From NCBI GenBank assembly GCA_037142915.1, contig JBAWZR010000011.1, positions 1-20,760 of the forward strand: a stretch of DNA of 20,760 nucleotides. The letters are read 5' to 3'. Of this stretch, positions 13,561 through 20,290 are shown in pieces. Under the pieces are notes generated by a model. That model ran no database searches. It had not been told where the DNA came from and saw nothing but the letters and a program-made list of their open reading frames with translations. Position 1 is the first letter of the stretch; the number at the start of each line of letters is the position of its first letter. Origin of the DNA: JBAWZR01 sp037142915 (GTDB lineage: Bacteria; Patescibacteriota; Minisyncoccia; Moranbacterales; UBA1568). Position numbers and translations under genes: made by a program.

Positions 13561-14235
13561 ATGTCAGATATTTTGCAATTGACCGCTGTGAAGCGTGAGG
13601 AGAAGGGGAAGTATGCCACTGCACTTCGCAAGACCGGTATTATTCCTGCCGTCGTGTATGGCCACGGGGTTGCCAATGTGAATATTTTTCTTCCTGATCT
13701 GGCATTTGGTCGCGCTTTGAAGTCGGCTGGCGAGAGCACGTTGATCGCTCTCTCGATCGACGGTGCTACTCCGGTCAACGTGTTGATCGCCGATACCCAA
13801 CTCCATCCGCTTACCGGCCGCATCATGCATGCCGATCTGTTTCAGGTGCGTATGGACGAGGAGATCGAGGCGGGCGTGCCGGTCGAATTCGTAGGGGAAT
13901 CGCCAGCTGTCAAAGCGTTGGGCGGTATTCTCATTCGTTCTATTGATACATTGGAAGTTCGCTGTTTGCCGGCCAATTTGCCACACTCGTTGATAGTGGA
14001 TATTTCGGCTTTGAAGGAATTGGATGACAATATCTCTCTCGCTGATATCGCTGTACCCGAGGGTGTGGAATTGCTCGGAAAAGAGGATACCGTAATCGTT
14101 TCGATTGCCGCTCCTCGCACCGAGGCCGAGATTGCCTCTCTCAATGAGAAGGTCGAGGTTGATGTGACCAAGGTTGAAGGCGTGGTGAAAGAAACCGCTC
14201 CGGCAGCCGAGGCAAAGAAAGAAGAAAAGAAATAA
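13561..14235 (+). CDS. rplY: Ribosomal protein bL25 (Ctc/TL5 form)
   Basis: 224 residues from the ATG at 13561. Further upstream codons are open but overlap the previous gene and add a spurious hydrophobic leader. The N-terminal 5S-rRNA-binding domain (about 4-93, LTAVKREEKGKYATALRKTGIIPAVVYG in pieces, ending LHPLTGRIMHADLFQV) is followed by the TL5/Ctc C-terminal beta domain (about 97-190, VPVEFVGESPAVKALGGIL, ADIAVPEGVEL). A Lys/Glu/Ala-rich tail ends in KKEEKK. The protein binds 5S rRNA in the large subunit. In many bacteria pth follows in the same operon. Here pth is convergent, with one small unknown gene between. No SD is seen. Confidence 0.95.
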   Translation: MSDILQLTAVKREEKGKYATALRKTGIIPAVVYGHGVANVNIFLPDLAFGRALKSAGESTLIALSIDGATPVNVLIADTQLHPLTGRIMHADLFQVRMDEEIEAGVPVEFVGESPAVKALGGILIRSIDTLEVRCLPANLPHSLIVDISALKELDDNISLADIAVPEGVELLGKEDTVIVSIAAPRTEAEIASLNEKVEVDVTKVEGVVKETAPAAEAKKEEKK

Positions 14236-14239
14236 AGAA

Positions 14240-14260
14240 TTTTTGTGTAGTTTTTGTGTA
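14240..14260 (+). repeat. Short tandem repeat after rplY
   Basis: TTTTTGTGTA occurs twice, separated by one G (14240-14249 and 14251-14260), in the leader of the next gene. Its function, if any, is unknown. Confidence 0.5.
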
Positions 14261-14286
14261 TGTTAGGTTAAGGTGGAGGAAGGGCA

Positions 14287-14628
14287 ATGTTATTTACAAA
14301 TGTAAAAGGTTCTTATCTGGGTGGAATAATTCCAGAGGATTATCGGTGTAGTTGTTGTGATGTGTTGGGCGCGAAACTGTGGCGTGAATACGGAATTTCT
14401 TTTGAAAGTCCAAAGCTTTTCTGCGTAATGTGTGCAGAGTGGCAGGCCGGCACTGTTTGTGATACAGATATCAGATGTTTCACTGGTGACGGAGAGGATC
14501 AAATCGGAATTCTTATCCCAGCGATTCCCATGGAAGGTTCGGAGAATTGTTATTGGGGATACAATTATGTCCCCGAAGGAGCTCAAAAATGGTGGGGCGA
14601 TCTCCCTGCATTTGTATCCTGGTCATAA
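14287..14628 (+). CDS. Cysteine-rich small protein of unknown function
   Basis: 113 residues with eight cysteines: C21, C23, C24 (YRCSCCDV), C46 and C49 (CVMC), C58, C64 and C88. The C21/C24-C46/C49 spacing could bind zinc. Aromatic and Gly-rich C-terminal residues include NCYWGYNYVPEGAQKWWGDLP. It has a clear SD (GGTGGAGGAAGG just before ATG), unlike most genes here, and more A/T-ending codons, so it may have arrived later or be regulated separately. It sits between rplY and the convergent pth and ends at a strong bidirectional terminator. I do not recognise the family. Confidence 0.7.
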   Translation: MLFTNVKGSYLGGIIPEDYRCSCCDVLGAKLWREYGISFESPKLFCVMCAEWQAGTVCDTDIRCFTGDGEDQIGILIPAIPMEGSENCYWGYNYVPEGAQKWWGDLPAFVSWS

Positions 14629-14640
14629 TGTGGTTACCAT

Positions 14641-14677
14641 AAAAAACGGCGTGGAGGTGAATATCCCATGCCGTTTT
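14641..14677. terminator. Bidirectional terminator between the cysteine-rich gene and pth
   Basis: AAAAACGGCGTGG (14641-14653) pairs with CCATGCCGTTTTT (14665-14677) with one G-U, giving U-tracts on both strands. Confidence 0.85.
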
Positions 14678-14699
14678 TATATGTGCGTTTTTGTTACCC

Positions 14700-15278
14700 T
14701 TATTCCTGCTCAATAAATTTTTTCACCTCTTGTTCCAGAGTCGGGAAGAGTGTTTCGAGAGCCGTTTCTTCTTCCGGAGTGAAGCGATCGAGGACGAAGT
14801 CATGCGCGAAATTTTTATAGGGACAGGGTTCATCAGGTTTGCGTTGAGAGAGGCCGATGCGCAGCCGAGTGAAGGTTTGGGTACCGAGGTGTTCGATGAT
14901 GTTCTTGATACCATTGTGTCCGGCGGCCGAAGAGTCGATGGCGAGGCGGTATGTGCCGAAGGGAATATCGAGCTCATCCTGGATAACGAATATATCCGCG
15001 GGTGAGAGTTTATAGAAATCAAGCAATGCTCGTACGGCAACGCCGGAGAGATTCATAAAAGTATTCGGCTTCACAAGAATTATTTTTTCGTTTACCCCGA
15101 GACGCAGTTTTTCGGGGCCCAAGAGTCCCTCACTTATCTCGGCTGAGAATTTTTTGTTGAGAGAAAAATCAGGGAAGCTCCATTGGGAGCGCAAGTATTC
15201 CGCCATGAGAAATCCGACATTGTGACGAGTGCACGTATATTCTTTTCCTGGATTCCCCAGCCCGATGATGAGTTTCAT
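14700..15278 (-). CDS. pth: Peptidyl-tRNA hydrolase
   Basis: 192 residues, standard size. It releases tRNA from peptidyl-tRNAs that drop off the ribosome. The family landmarks are present: GLGNPG (6-11), TRHNVGF with catalytic His19, KPNTFMNLSG with N76, DELDIPFG with D101, and GHNGIKNI with N122. The residue before the catalytic Asp is Gln100 (VIQDELD), where many homologues have His. This is a minor variant. The gene follows the LCP gene by 11 nt on the same strand, so they are co-transcribed, and it ends at the bidirectional terminator. No SD is visible. Confidence 0.96.
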   Translation of the reverse strand: MKLIIGLGNPGKEYTCTRHNVGFLMAEYLRSQWSFPDFSLNKKFSAEISEGLLGPEKLRLGVNEKIILVKPNTFMNLSGVAVRALLDFYKLSPADIFVIQDELDIPFGTYRLAIDSSAAGHNGIKNIIEHLGTQTFTRLRIGLSQRKPDEPCPYKNFAHDFVLDRFTPEEETALETLFPTLEQEVKKFIEQE

Positions 15279-15289
15279 ATATTTCTTCG

Positions 15290-16813
15290 TTAATTATTGT
15301 TATCCATAGTATCTGCCTGCTGTTGGTATTCTTCTTTGGAGGCTTCTTGATACTGAAAGACGGATTGCATATTGCTGCCGAGCACGAGCAGAAAGTCGGG
15401 CGTGTTTTTTGAAGAAGATGTGTTGGTTGTGGTGGAACTTTTGCTGTTAGAGAGTGGTGATTGGTCAGTGCTTGGATTAAGTGTGAAGGGAAATTTTTTG
15501 ATGAGACTGTCGAGACTCCAGGGTTTGACGCCGTTGGTATAATCATAGATGACGCTTTGGTCTTGGGCGGCCGCTTTGCTTGGGTCGGGGATGGTCTGCA
15601 CATTCGTGAAGCCGAGCTGCGTGGTGAGGAGTTGTCGCAATCGATCGCCATAGTCAGTATGACCGGAACGGTTGATGATGTCGATCTTGGGTTGTTCGGT
15701 GGCGATGGCACTTTGGTGACGCTTCAGGATATCGAGGTCGAAGATGTTACTGGCGAGGTCACGCGTTTCGTTCCAATTGCCAGTGCGGGGGGTGAGAGCG
15801 AACATCGCGACGCCGCTGTCAGTGGGGATGTGGACGACTCGCAGGATGCTATCGGGTTTCCAGGCATCGATGACAGCGGTGGGGATAGTATGTGTGTCGA
15901 GTGTTCGGGCGACTTCGAGGAAGGCAGGGATCTCGTCTTGGGCGATGTTGGTGCGGACATTGTCGCCGAGTGCATTCAGGAGTTGATTCATTGCGAACGG
16001 ATTGGCGAGCGTCTTAGCAGAAAGGATTTTTTCTCGGACAGCCTGGAGTATGACTTGTTGGCGCTTGGCGCGGCCGAAATCTCCCTCGGGATCATTGTGG
16101 CGTTCGCGGGCGTACTTGAGAGCGGTGGCGCCGTCGAGTGTCTGCCAGCCTTGGGTGATGGAGAATATTTCGTAGCTGTAATTCGGACCGGGGTATCGGG
16201 CATCGTAGAGATCGCGTTCGACATAGATGCTCACGCCGCCAATAGCATCGACGACTTGTTGAAAGCCGTTGAAATTGGCGACGACGAAATAATGGATCGG
16301 GAGTCCGGTGACGAGGCTGACGGCCTGTTCGGTGTAGGCGACACCCTTGCCTTCATTATTGCCGATGGGGTAGAGCGCATTGATTTTGGTGGAGGGAGAT
16401 GTGGAATCCCCGATAGGAACGAAGAGATCGCGTGGGATGGAGAGGAGACCGACACGGTGATTGACGGTATCGAGGCGGAGGACAATGATGGTATCAGTGA
16501 GGAGATTGCCGGGTTGGTGAACGCCCGCGATACCGAGGAGGAGAATATTGATGATGCCCTGATCGTCATGATGGAGTGTCTCACTTGGATTTTTTTCGGG
16601 GGTGGTAAGTTGGGAGAGGGTTTGCCAGGGTGAAGTGGTGTTATTGTCTAGCGAGATGCGGTGAGCGGTCGCATTGACTCTCCAGAGGAGCCAACCGCCA
16701 AAAAATAATGCGATGACAAAAACACCGAGTGCGATATACCACGTGGTAAATCCCAACTGCGTGGAATGAAAAACAGAATTCGTTTTGGGGCGTTTGTTGG
16801 AAATGAAAGTCAT
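15290..16813 (-). CDS. LytR-CpsA-Psr (LCP) family glycopolymer transferase with LytR_C domain
   Basis: 507 residues from the ATG at 16813. A TTG at 16834 is open, but the ATG is preferred. A short basic cytoplasmic tail precedes a single TM helix (about 24-44). The extracellular LCP domain (about 85-262) contains LLLGIAG, D107 in LLTDTIIVLRLD, SIPRDLFV (R128, D129), KINALY, YARERH (234-239) and DFGRAKRQQ (245-253). A C-terminal LytR_C-type domain (about 370-440, IDIINRSGHTDYGDRLRQLL) is followed by a Ser/Thr-rich segment and a short conserved tail. LCP enzymes move anionic glycopolymers from lipid carriers to peptidoglycan or surface proteins. The gene is divergent from lepB. Confidence 0.94.
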   Translation of the reverse strand: MTFISNKRPKTNSVFHSTQLGFTTWYIALGVFVIALFFGGWLLWRVNATAHRISLDNNTTSPWQTLSQLTTPEKNPSETLHHDDQGIINILLLGIAGVHQPGNLLTDTIIVLRLDTVNHRVGLLSIPRDLFVPIGDSTSPSTKINALYPIGNNEGKGVAYTEQAVSLVTGLPIHYFVVANFNGFQQVVDAIGGVSIYVERDLYDARYPGPNYSYEIFSITQGWQTLDGATALKYARERHNDPEGDFGRAKRQQVILQAVREKILSAKTLANPFAMNQLLNALGDNVRTNIAQDEIPAFLEVARTLDTHTIPTAVIDAWKPDSILRVVHIPTDSGVAMFALTPRTGNWNETRDLASNIFDLDILKRHQSAIATEQPKIDIINRSGHTDYGDRLRQLLTTQLGFTNVQTIPDPSKAAAQDQSVIYDYTNGVKPWSLDSLIKKFPFTLNPSTDQSPLSNSKSSTTTNTSSSKNTPDFLLVLGSNMQSVFQYQEASKEEYQQQADTMDNNN

Positions 16814-16844
16814 ATTTTGGCTAGTAGAAAGCAATTTTCAGGGG

Positions 16845-16873
16845 TTGATTCCGATGAGGAATCGTGATAGTAT
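16845..16873 (+). promoter_or_regulatory. Promoter for lepB with an internal dyad
   Basis: TTGATT (16845-16850), 17-bp spacer ending TGA, TAGTAT (16868-16873). A perfect dyad GATTCC-GATGA-GGAATC (16847-16863) lies across the -35 and spacer, a possible operator. A start site near 16880 supports the lepB ATG at 16910 rather than the TTG at 16886. Confidence 0.55.
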
Positions 16874-16909
16874 TGGATTACTTGTTTGCTTTTATTTGAG
16901 GCTATCGTT

Positions 16910-17542
16910 ATGAACGATCAGGAAATCATTGCTGGAGAGGAAGAGAAAGAAGAAGAACAGTATGACTCGAAACAGTTCTTTCGGGATGTCATCACTATCG
17001 GCATTCTCGTCTTCCTTGTCATTATACCCATTCATACCTTTTTATTCCAGCCTTTCTTCGTTCGAGGTTCGAGTATGGAGCCGAATTTCAAGGACGGCGA
17101 GTATCTGATCGTCGAGGAATTGGGCTATAAGCAGACAGATGCCGGGATTTTTGGTTGGAACTGGTTTACTGTGCATCCCTTCGCCGAATTGAAGCGGGAC
17201 GAGGTGGCGGTGTTTCATCCGCCGGTGAGCGCGGACTCTTTTTATATCAAGAGGGTGATCGGATTGCCAGGCGAAACAGTGCAGATCAAGAACGGAAAGA
17301 TAGTGATTTTCAATAAAGATACCCCGAATGGTTTCGTACTCGAGGAAGTTGGCTATCTCAACCCATTGGTTGTGACGGTGGCGGATCTCAAAGTGACGTT
17401 GGCTGATGACGAATATTATGTGTTGGGGGATAATCGAGGAATGAGTCAAGACTCGCGGTTTTTTGGTCCAGTGAAGAAAGATCATGTCATCGGTAAAGTC
17501 GTTTTCCGTGCGTGGCCACTCGACCGCTATGGGATTCTGTAA
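16910..17542 (+). CDS. lepB: Signal peptidase I
   Basis: 210 residues from the ATG at 16910. An acidic cytoplasmic N-terminus (EEEKEEEQ) precedes one TM helix (about 28-48). The extracytoplasmic catalytic domain has the Ser/Lys dyad: S55 in RGSSMEPNF and K114 in FYIKRVIGLPGE. Box E is GDNRGMSQDSRFFGPV. It cleaves signal peptides from exported proteins at the outer face of the membrane. A weak GAGG lies about 11 nt upstream of ATG. hisS follows after 20 nt with no terminator, so the genes probably share an mRNA. Confidence 0.96.
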   Translation: MNDQEIIAGEEEKEEEQYDSKQFFRDVITIGILVFLVIIPIHTFLFQPFFVRGSSMEPNFKDGEYLIVEELGYKQTDAGIFGWNWFTVHPFAELKRDEVAVFHPPVSADSFYIKRVIGLPGETVQIKNGKIVIFNKDTPNGFVLEEVGYLNPLVVTVADLKVTLADDEYYVLGDNRGMSQDSRFFGPVKKDHVIGKVVFRAWPLDRYGIL

Positions 17543-17562
17543 TCTTTTTAAAGAAGAATGCT

Positions 17563-19041
17563 ATGTCTGCAACCACTGTTCAAATCAAGAAGACTCCCGC
17601 GAAGAAGCCAGTCACCAAGAATGTCAAAAAACCGAAATCTTTCAGCGCAGTAAAGACAGCGAATGAAAAAAAATCTCCCGCCATTGTGCAGCAAGAACAA
17701 CAGGAATTGTTGATGCAGCCACCACGAGGGATGCGAGATTTGTTGCCGGGCGATCAACCCTACTGGGATCGAGTGCGGCGTATCTTGAGCACGGTGTGTC
17801 AGGAGTATGGTTTTCAGCGTATCGACACGCCGACCCTTGAATATGCGCATATTTTTTTGCGGTCGATTGGCGAGGGGACGGATGTTATCGACAAAGAGAT
17901 GTATACTTTCACGACCCGCGGCGGAGACCGGGTAGCATTGCGACCGGAGATGACTTCGGGTATCGCGCGTGCCTATATCCAACACGGGATGAGCGTCCTG
18001 CCGAAGCCAATCCGACTGTTTTCCAAGGGACCGCTTTTCCGGTATGATCGTCCGCAAGAGGGGCGTTATCGTGAGCACTGGCAGGCGAATTTTGATATTT
18101 TCGGCGAGAAGGATCCGATCATTGATGCACAGATTTTTCAGATGGCATATCGTGTGGTCTCCTATCTTGGCCTGAAAAACATAGAGTTTCAGGTGAACTC
18201 GATCGGCACCCCGACGGCACGCAAGGAATACAATCGTGTGTTGGTGCGGTATTTCGAAACGCAGCGTAATCGCCTGTGTCAGAATTGCCGTGAGCGTCTC
18301 GAGACCAACCCTCTGCGCATTCTCGATTGTAAGGAGGATAAATGTGTGCAGCTCGTCGCCGTGGCGCCACAGATGAAGGATTATCTCGAACCAGAATCCA
18401 AAGAACATTTTCGCAAGTTGCTCGAGTATCTCGATGAACTCGAAATTCCTTACACGATCAATCCTCGCCTCGTTCGTGGTTTGGATTATTATACTGATAC
18501 GGTGTTTGAGATTTACACGCGAGGGCAGGACGATACGAAGAAGCAGTCTCTGGGTGGTGGCGGTCGCTATGATGGATTGATTGCACAGTTGGGCGGCGAG
18601 TCGACGCCAGCGATCGGCTTCGGATTGGGGATGGACCGACTCGTGCTCGAGATGCAGCGCCACCAGGTGAAGTTGTATTATCCTCCTCGACCAAAAATTT
18701 TTCTCGCGCAGTTGGGTGAATTGGCGAAGAAGAAAAGCCTGCGATTGTTCGGAGAGCTGGAGAAGAATGGTGTTTTGGTTGCGGAGAGTTTTGGTCGCGG
18801 GAGTCTGAAATCACAGTTGCGGGCGGCGCACCGGATGGGAGCGGAGATTACGCTGATTCTCGGGCAGAAGGAAGCCATTGATGGCACGGTGATCTTGAAA
18901 GATATGGTGAGTGGCACACAGGAGACTGTGACCCAGGGCAAATTGATGCTTGCGGTGAAGAAGATGTTGAAGACGAACCAGACCCTGCACATCGACGCGG
19001 CACAGTTGAACGGCATCGACGATGATGACGAAGAAGACTAA
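17563..19041 (+). CDS. hisS: Histidyl-tRNA synthetase
   Basis: 492 residues from the ATG at 17563. An upstream ATG at 17512 would overlap lepB. A Lys/Pro-rich N-terminal tail of about 50 residues (KKTPAKKPVTKNVKKPKS) precedes the class II core: motif 1 region from PPRGMRDLLP (53-62), motif 2 FRYDRPQEGRYREHWQ (159-174), the His-specific RGLDYYTDTVFEI (305-317), GGGGRYDGL (331-339) and motif 3 IGFGLGMDR (351-359). A C-terminal anticodon-binding domain and an acidic DDDDEED tail complete it. Four cysteines (239, 242, 256, 261; CQNC... LDCKEDKC) suggest a structural zinc site in the insertion domain. The cognate tRNA-His gene, with its G-1:C73 pair, is also in the window. Confidence 0.96.
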   Translation: MSATTVQIKKTPAKKPVTKNVKKPKSFSAVKTANEKKSPAIVQQEQQELLMQPPRGMRDLLPGDQPYWDRVRRILSTVCQEYGFQRIDTPTLEYAHIFLRSIGEGTDVIDKEMYTFTTRGGDRVALRPEMTSGIARAYIQHGMSVLPKPIRLFSKGPLFRYDRPQEGRYREHWQANFDIFGEKDPIIDAQIFQMAYRVVSYLGLKNIEFQVNSIGTPTARKEYNRVLVRYFETQRNRLCQNCRERLETNPLRILDCKEDKCVQLVAVAPQMKDYLEPESKEHFRKLLEYLDELEIPYTINPRLVRGLDYYTDTVFEIYTRGQDDTKKQSLGGGGRYDGLIAQLGGESTPAIGFGLGMDRLVLEMQRHQVKLYYPPRPKIFLAQLGELAKKKSLRLFGELEKNGVLVAESFGRGSLKSQLRAAHRMGAEITLILGQKEAIDGTVILKDMVSGTQETVTQGKLMLAVKKMLKTNQTLHIDAAQLNGIDDDDEED

Positions 19042-19044
19042 AGT

Positions 19045-19395
19045 ATGCCGACGATATTCGATAAGATTATTTCCAAAGAAATTCCTGCCGATATCCTCTA
19101 TGAGGATGATGCAGTGTTGGCCTTTCGTGATATCCATCCGATAGCGCCGGTGCATGTGTTGATTATCCCCAAGAAAGCAATCCCGACGATTGATGATTTG
19201 GGTGACGACGATGAGGCGCTCGTGGGCAAAATGATCCTCGTAGCGCGCGATATTGCCAGGGACTTGAACATTTCCGAGAAAGGGTATAAACTACTATTTC
19301 GGGTCGGTGAGCATGGTGGACAAGAAGTCAAACATATCCATTTGCACCTGATCGGCGGGGCTCCATTGAGCGAAAACATCCATCCTGTCCGATAA
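19045..19395 (+). CDS. HIT-family (HINT-like) nucleotide hydrolase
   Basis: 116 residues, the usual size for HINT/PKCI proteins. It has IFDKIISKEIPADILYEDD at the N-terminus, FRDIHPIAPVHVLIIPKK, then GEHGGQEVKHIHLHLIGG with the histidine triad H97-H99-H101. These enzymes hydrolyse AMP linked to amines or acyl groups, and can act on aminoacyl-adenylates. Following hisS by only 3 nt is compatible with clearing adenylates, but the link is inferential. Confidence 0.94.
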   Translation: MPTIFDKIISKEIPADILYEDDAVLAFRDIHPIAPVHVLIIPKKAIPTIDDLGDDDEALVGKMILVARDIARDLNISEKGYKLLFRVGEHGGQEVKHIHLHLIGGAPLSENIHPVR

Positions 19396-19416
19396 ATTTA
19401 TTTTTTCAAAAACGAT

Positions 19417-19440
19417 ATGAAAGGAGGTCGAACAGTATGA
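19417..19440 (+). promoter_or_regulatory. Perfect Shine-Dalgarno and 7-codon mini-ORF before rpsU
   Basis: AAAGGAGGT (19420-19428) is the full anti-SD complement, 8 nt before the rpsU ATG. It lies inside a mini-ORF, ATG AAA GGA GGT CGA ACA GTA TGA (19417-19440), whose stop overlaps the rpsU start as ATGA. Most other genes here lack an SD, so this site decides the rpsU start and may be regulatory. Confidence 0.7.
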
Positions 19441-19691
19441 TTCAAGTAAGAAAAAGAGACCGAGAAGCTCCTGAGAGCCTCATTCGGCGGTTTTCCCGTC
19501 GAGTGCAACAGAGTGGCGTTTTGCAACGCGTGCGTAAAATCCGTTTTCGCCCGGAAGAAAAATCCCGTGGTAAGCGGCGCGACGAAGCTCTCTATAAAGT
19601 GAAGATCCGCAAGGAAATCACTCGATTGAAAAAAATCGGACGTTTCGACGAAGATGCCCTCCGCGACATCAAAAAGAAACTCAATCGTTAA
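19437..19691 (+). CDS. rpsU: Ribosomal protein bS21, C-terminally extended
   Basis: 84 residues against the usual 58-71. The N-terminal half is clear bS21 (IQVRKRDREAPESLIRRFSRRVQQSGVL in pieces, then QRVRKIRFRPEEKSRGKRRDEAL). The tail KVKIRKEITRLKKIGRFDEDALRDIKKKLNR is an extra basic helix. bS21 binds the 30S platform near the anti-SD end of 16S rRNA. The only complete SD in the window sits before this gene. In Bacteroidetes, bS21 helps hide the anti-SD and rpsU keeps a strong SD for autoregulation, so a similar loop is possible here. An intrinsic terminator follows. Confidence 0.92.
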   Translation: MIQVRKRDREAPESLIRRFSRRVQQSGVLQRVRKIRFRPEEKSRGKRRDEALYKVKIRKEITRLKKIGRFDEDALRDIKKKLNR

Positions 19692-19717
19692 TCTTTCGAG
19701 ATAACGAAACCAGTTCC

Positions 19718-19745
19718 AAAAGCTCCCCTCACGGGGAGTTTTTTT
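19718..19745 (+). terminator. Intrinsic terminator after rpsU
   Basis: CTCCCC-TCAC-GGGGAG (19723-19738) followed by TTTTTTT (19739-19745). It ends the lepB-hisS-HIT-rpsU run. The 19746-19832 spacer shows no convincing promoter. Confidence 0.9.
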
Positions 19746-19832
19746 GAGAGCTTCCATTTTTCTCTATTTTAGTGTATTTTATGAGTAGGGAAGGGGATTT
19801 TTTGATGGAATAAATTTTTTCAACACAACAGT

Positions 19833-20288
19833 ATGACACTTCAAGAACAATTGCGGGAGGATTTGAAGCAAGCGATGAAGAGTGGCGAGACGCAGAAGCG
19901 GGATGTGATCCGGTTCCTCGAGAGCGCGGTCAAAAATGTGGCCATCGATAAACGCAAACCAGCGACTGATCTGACCGATGAGGAAGTGCAAGAAGTGATC
20001 AAGAGAAGTGTGAAGCAGCGCAAGGATAGCATCGAGCAGTATACCACGGGAAATCGTCTTGATTTGGCCGGTAAAGAACAGGAAGAGGTGGAAATTTTGC
20101 AGGCGTATTTGCCGCAGATGATGGAGGAGTCGGCCGTACAGAAATTAGTGGAGCAATCACTGGCTGAGAGTGGTGTGACCGAGATGAAGGACTTCGGCAA
20201 AGCGATGGGTGCGGCGATGAAACTCGTGGCCGGTCGCGCCGACGGCACCGTGGTCAAGCGCCTGCTCGAGGAAGCGCTCAAGAAATAA
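19833..20288 (+). CDS. YqeY-like (GatB/YqeY domain) protein
   Basis: 151 residues, the standard YqeY size. It has a helical N-terminus (LREDLKQAMKSGETQKRDVIRFLESAVKN in pieces), LTDEEVQEVIKRSVKQRKDSIEQY, the acidic LAGKEQEEVEILQAYLPQMM, then GKAMGAAMKLVAGRADGTVVKRLLEEAL. The second half resembles the tRNA-binding tail domain of GatB/GatE. Stand-alone YqeY proteins are widespread next to rpsU and translation genes. A role in tRNA-dependent amidation or tRNA quality control is suspected but not established. No SD is seen. ybeY starts 2 nt after the stop. Confidence 0.92.
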   Translation: MTLQEQLREDLKQAMKSGETQKRDVIRFLESAVKNVAIDKRKPATDLTDEEVQEVIKRSVKQRKDSIEQYTTGNRLDLAGKEQEEVEILQAYLPQMMEESAVQKLVEQSLAESGVTEMKDFGKAMGAAMKLVAGRADGTVVKRLLEEALKK

Positions 20289-20290
20289 CT

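Noticed and set aside
15461..16633. 390-codon plus-strand ORF antisense to the LCP gene
   Set aside because: The minus frame has full LCP motifs. The antisense ORF is a composition artefact rich in Asp, Glu and Gly.
17548..18663. 371-codon minus-strand ORF antisense to hisS
   Set aside because: HisRS motifs are complete on the plus strand, and the antisense translation resembles no family.
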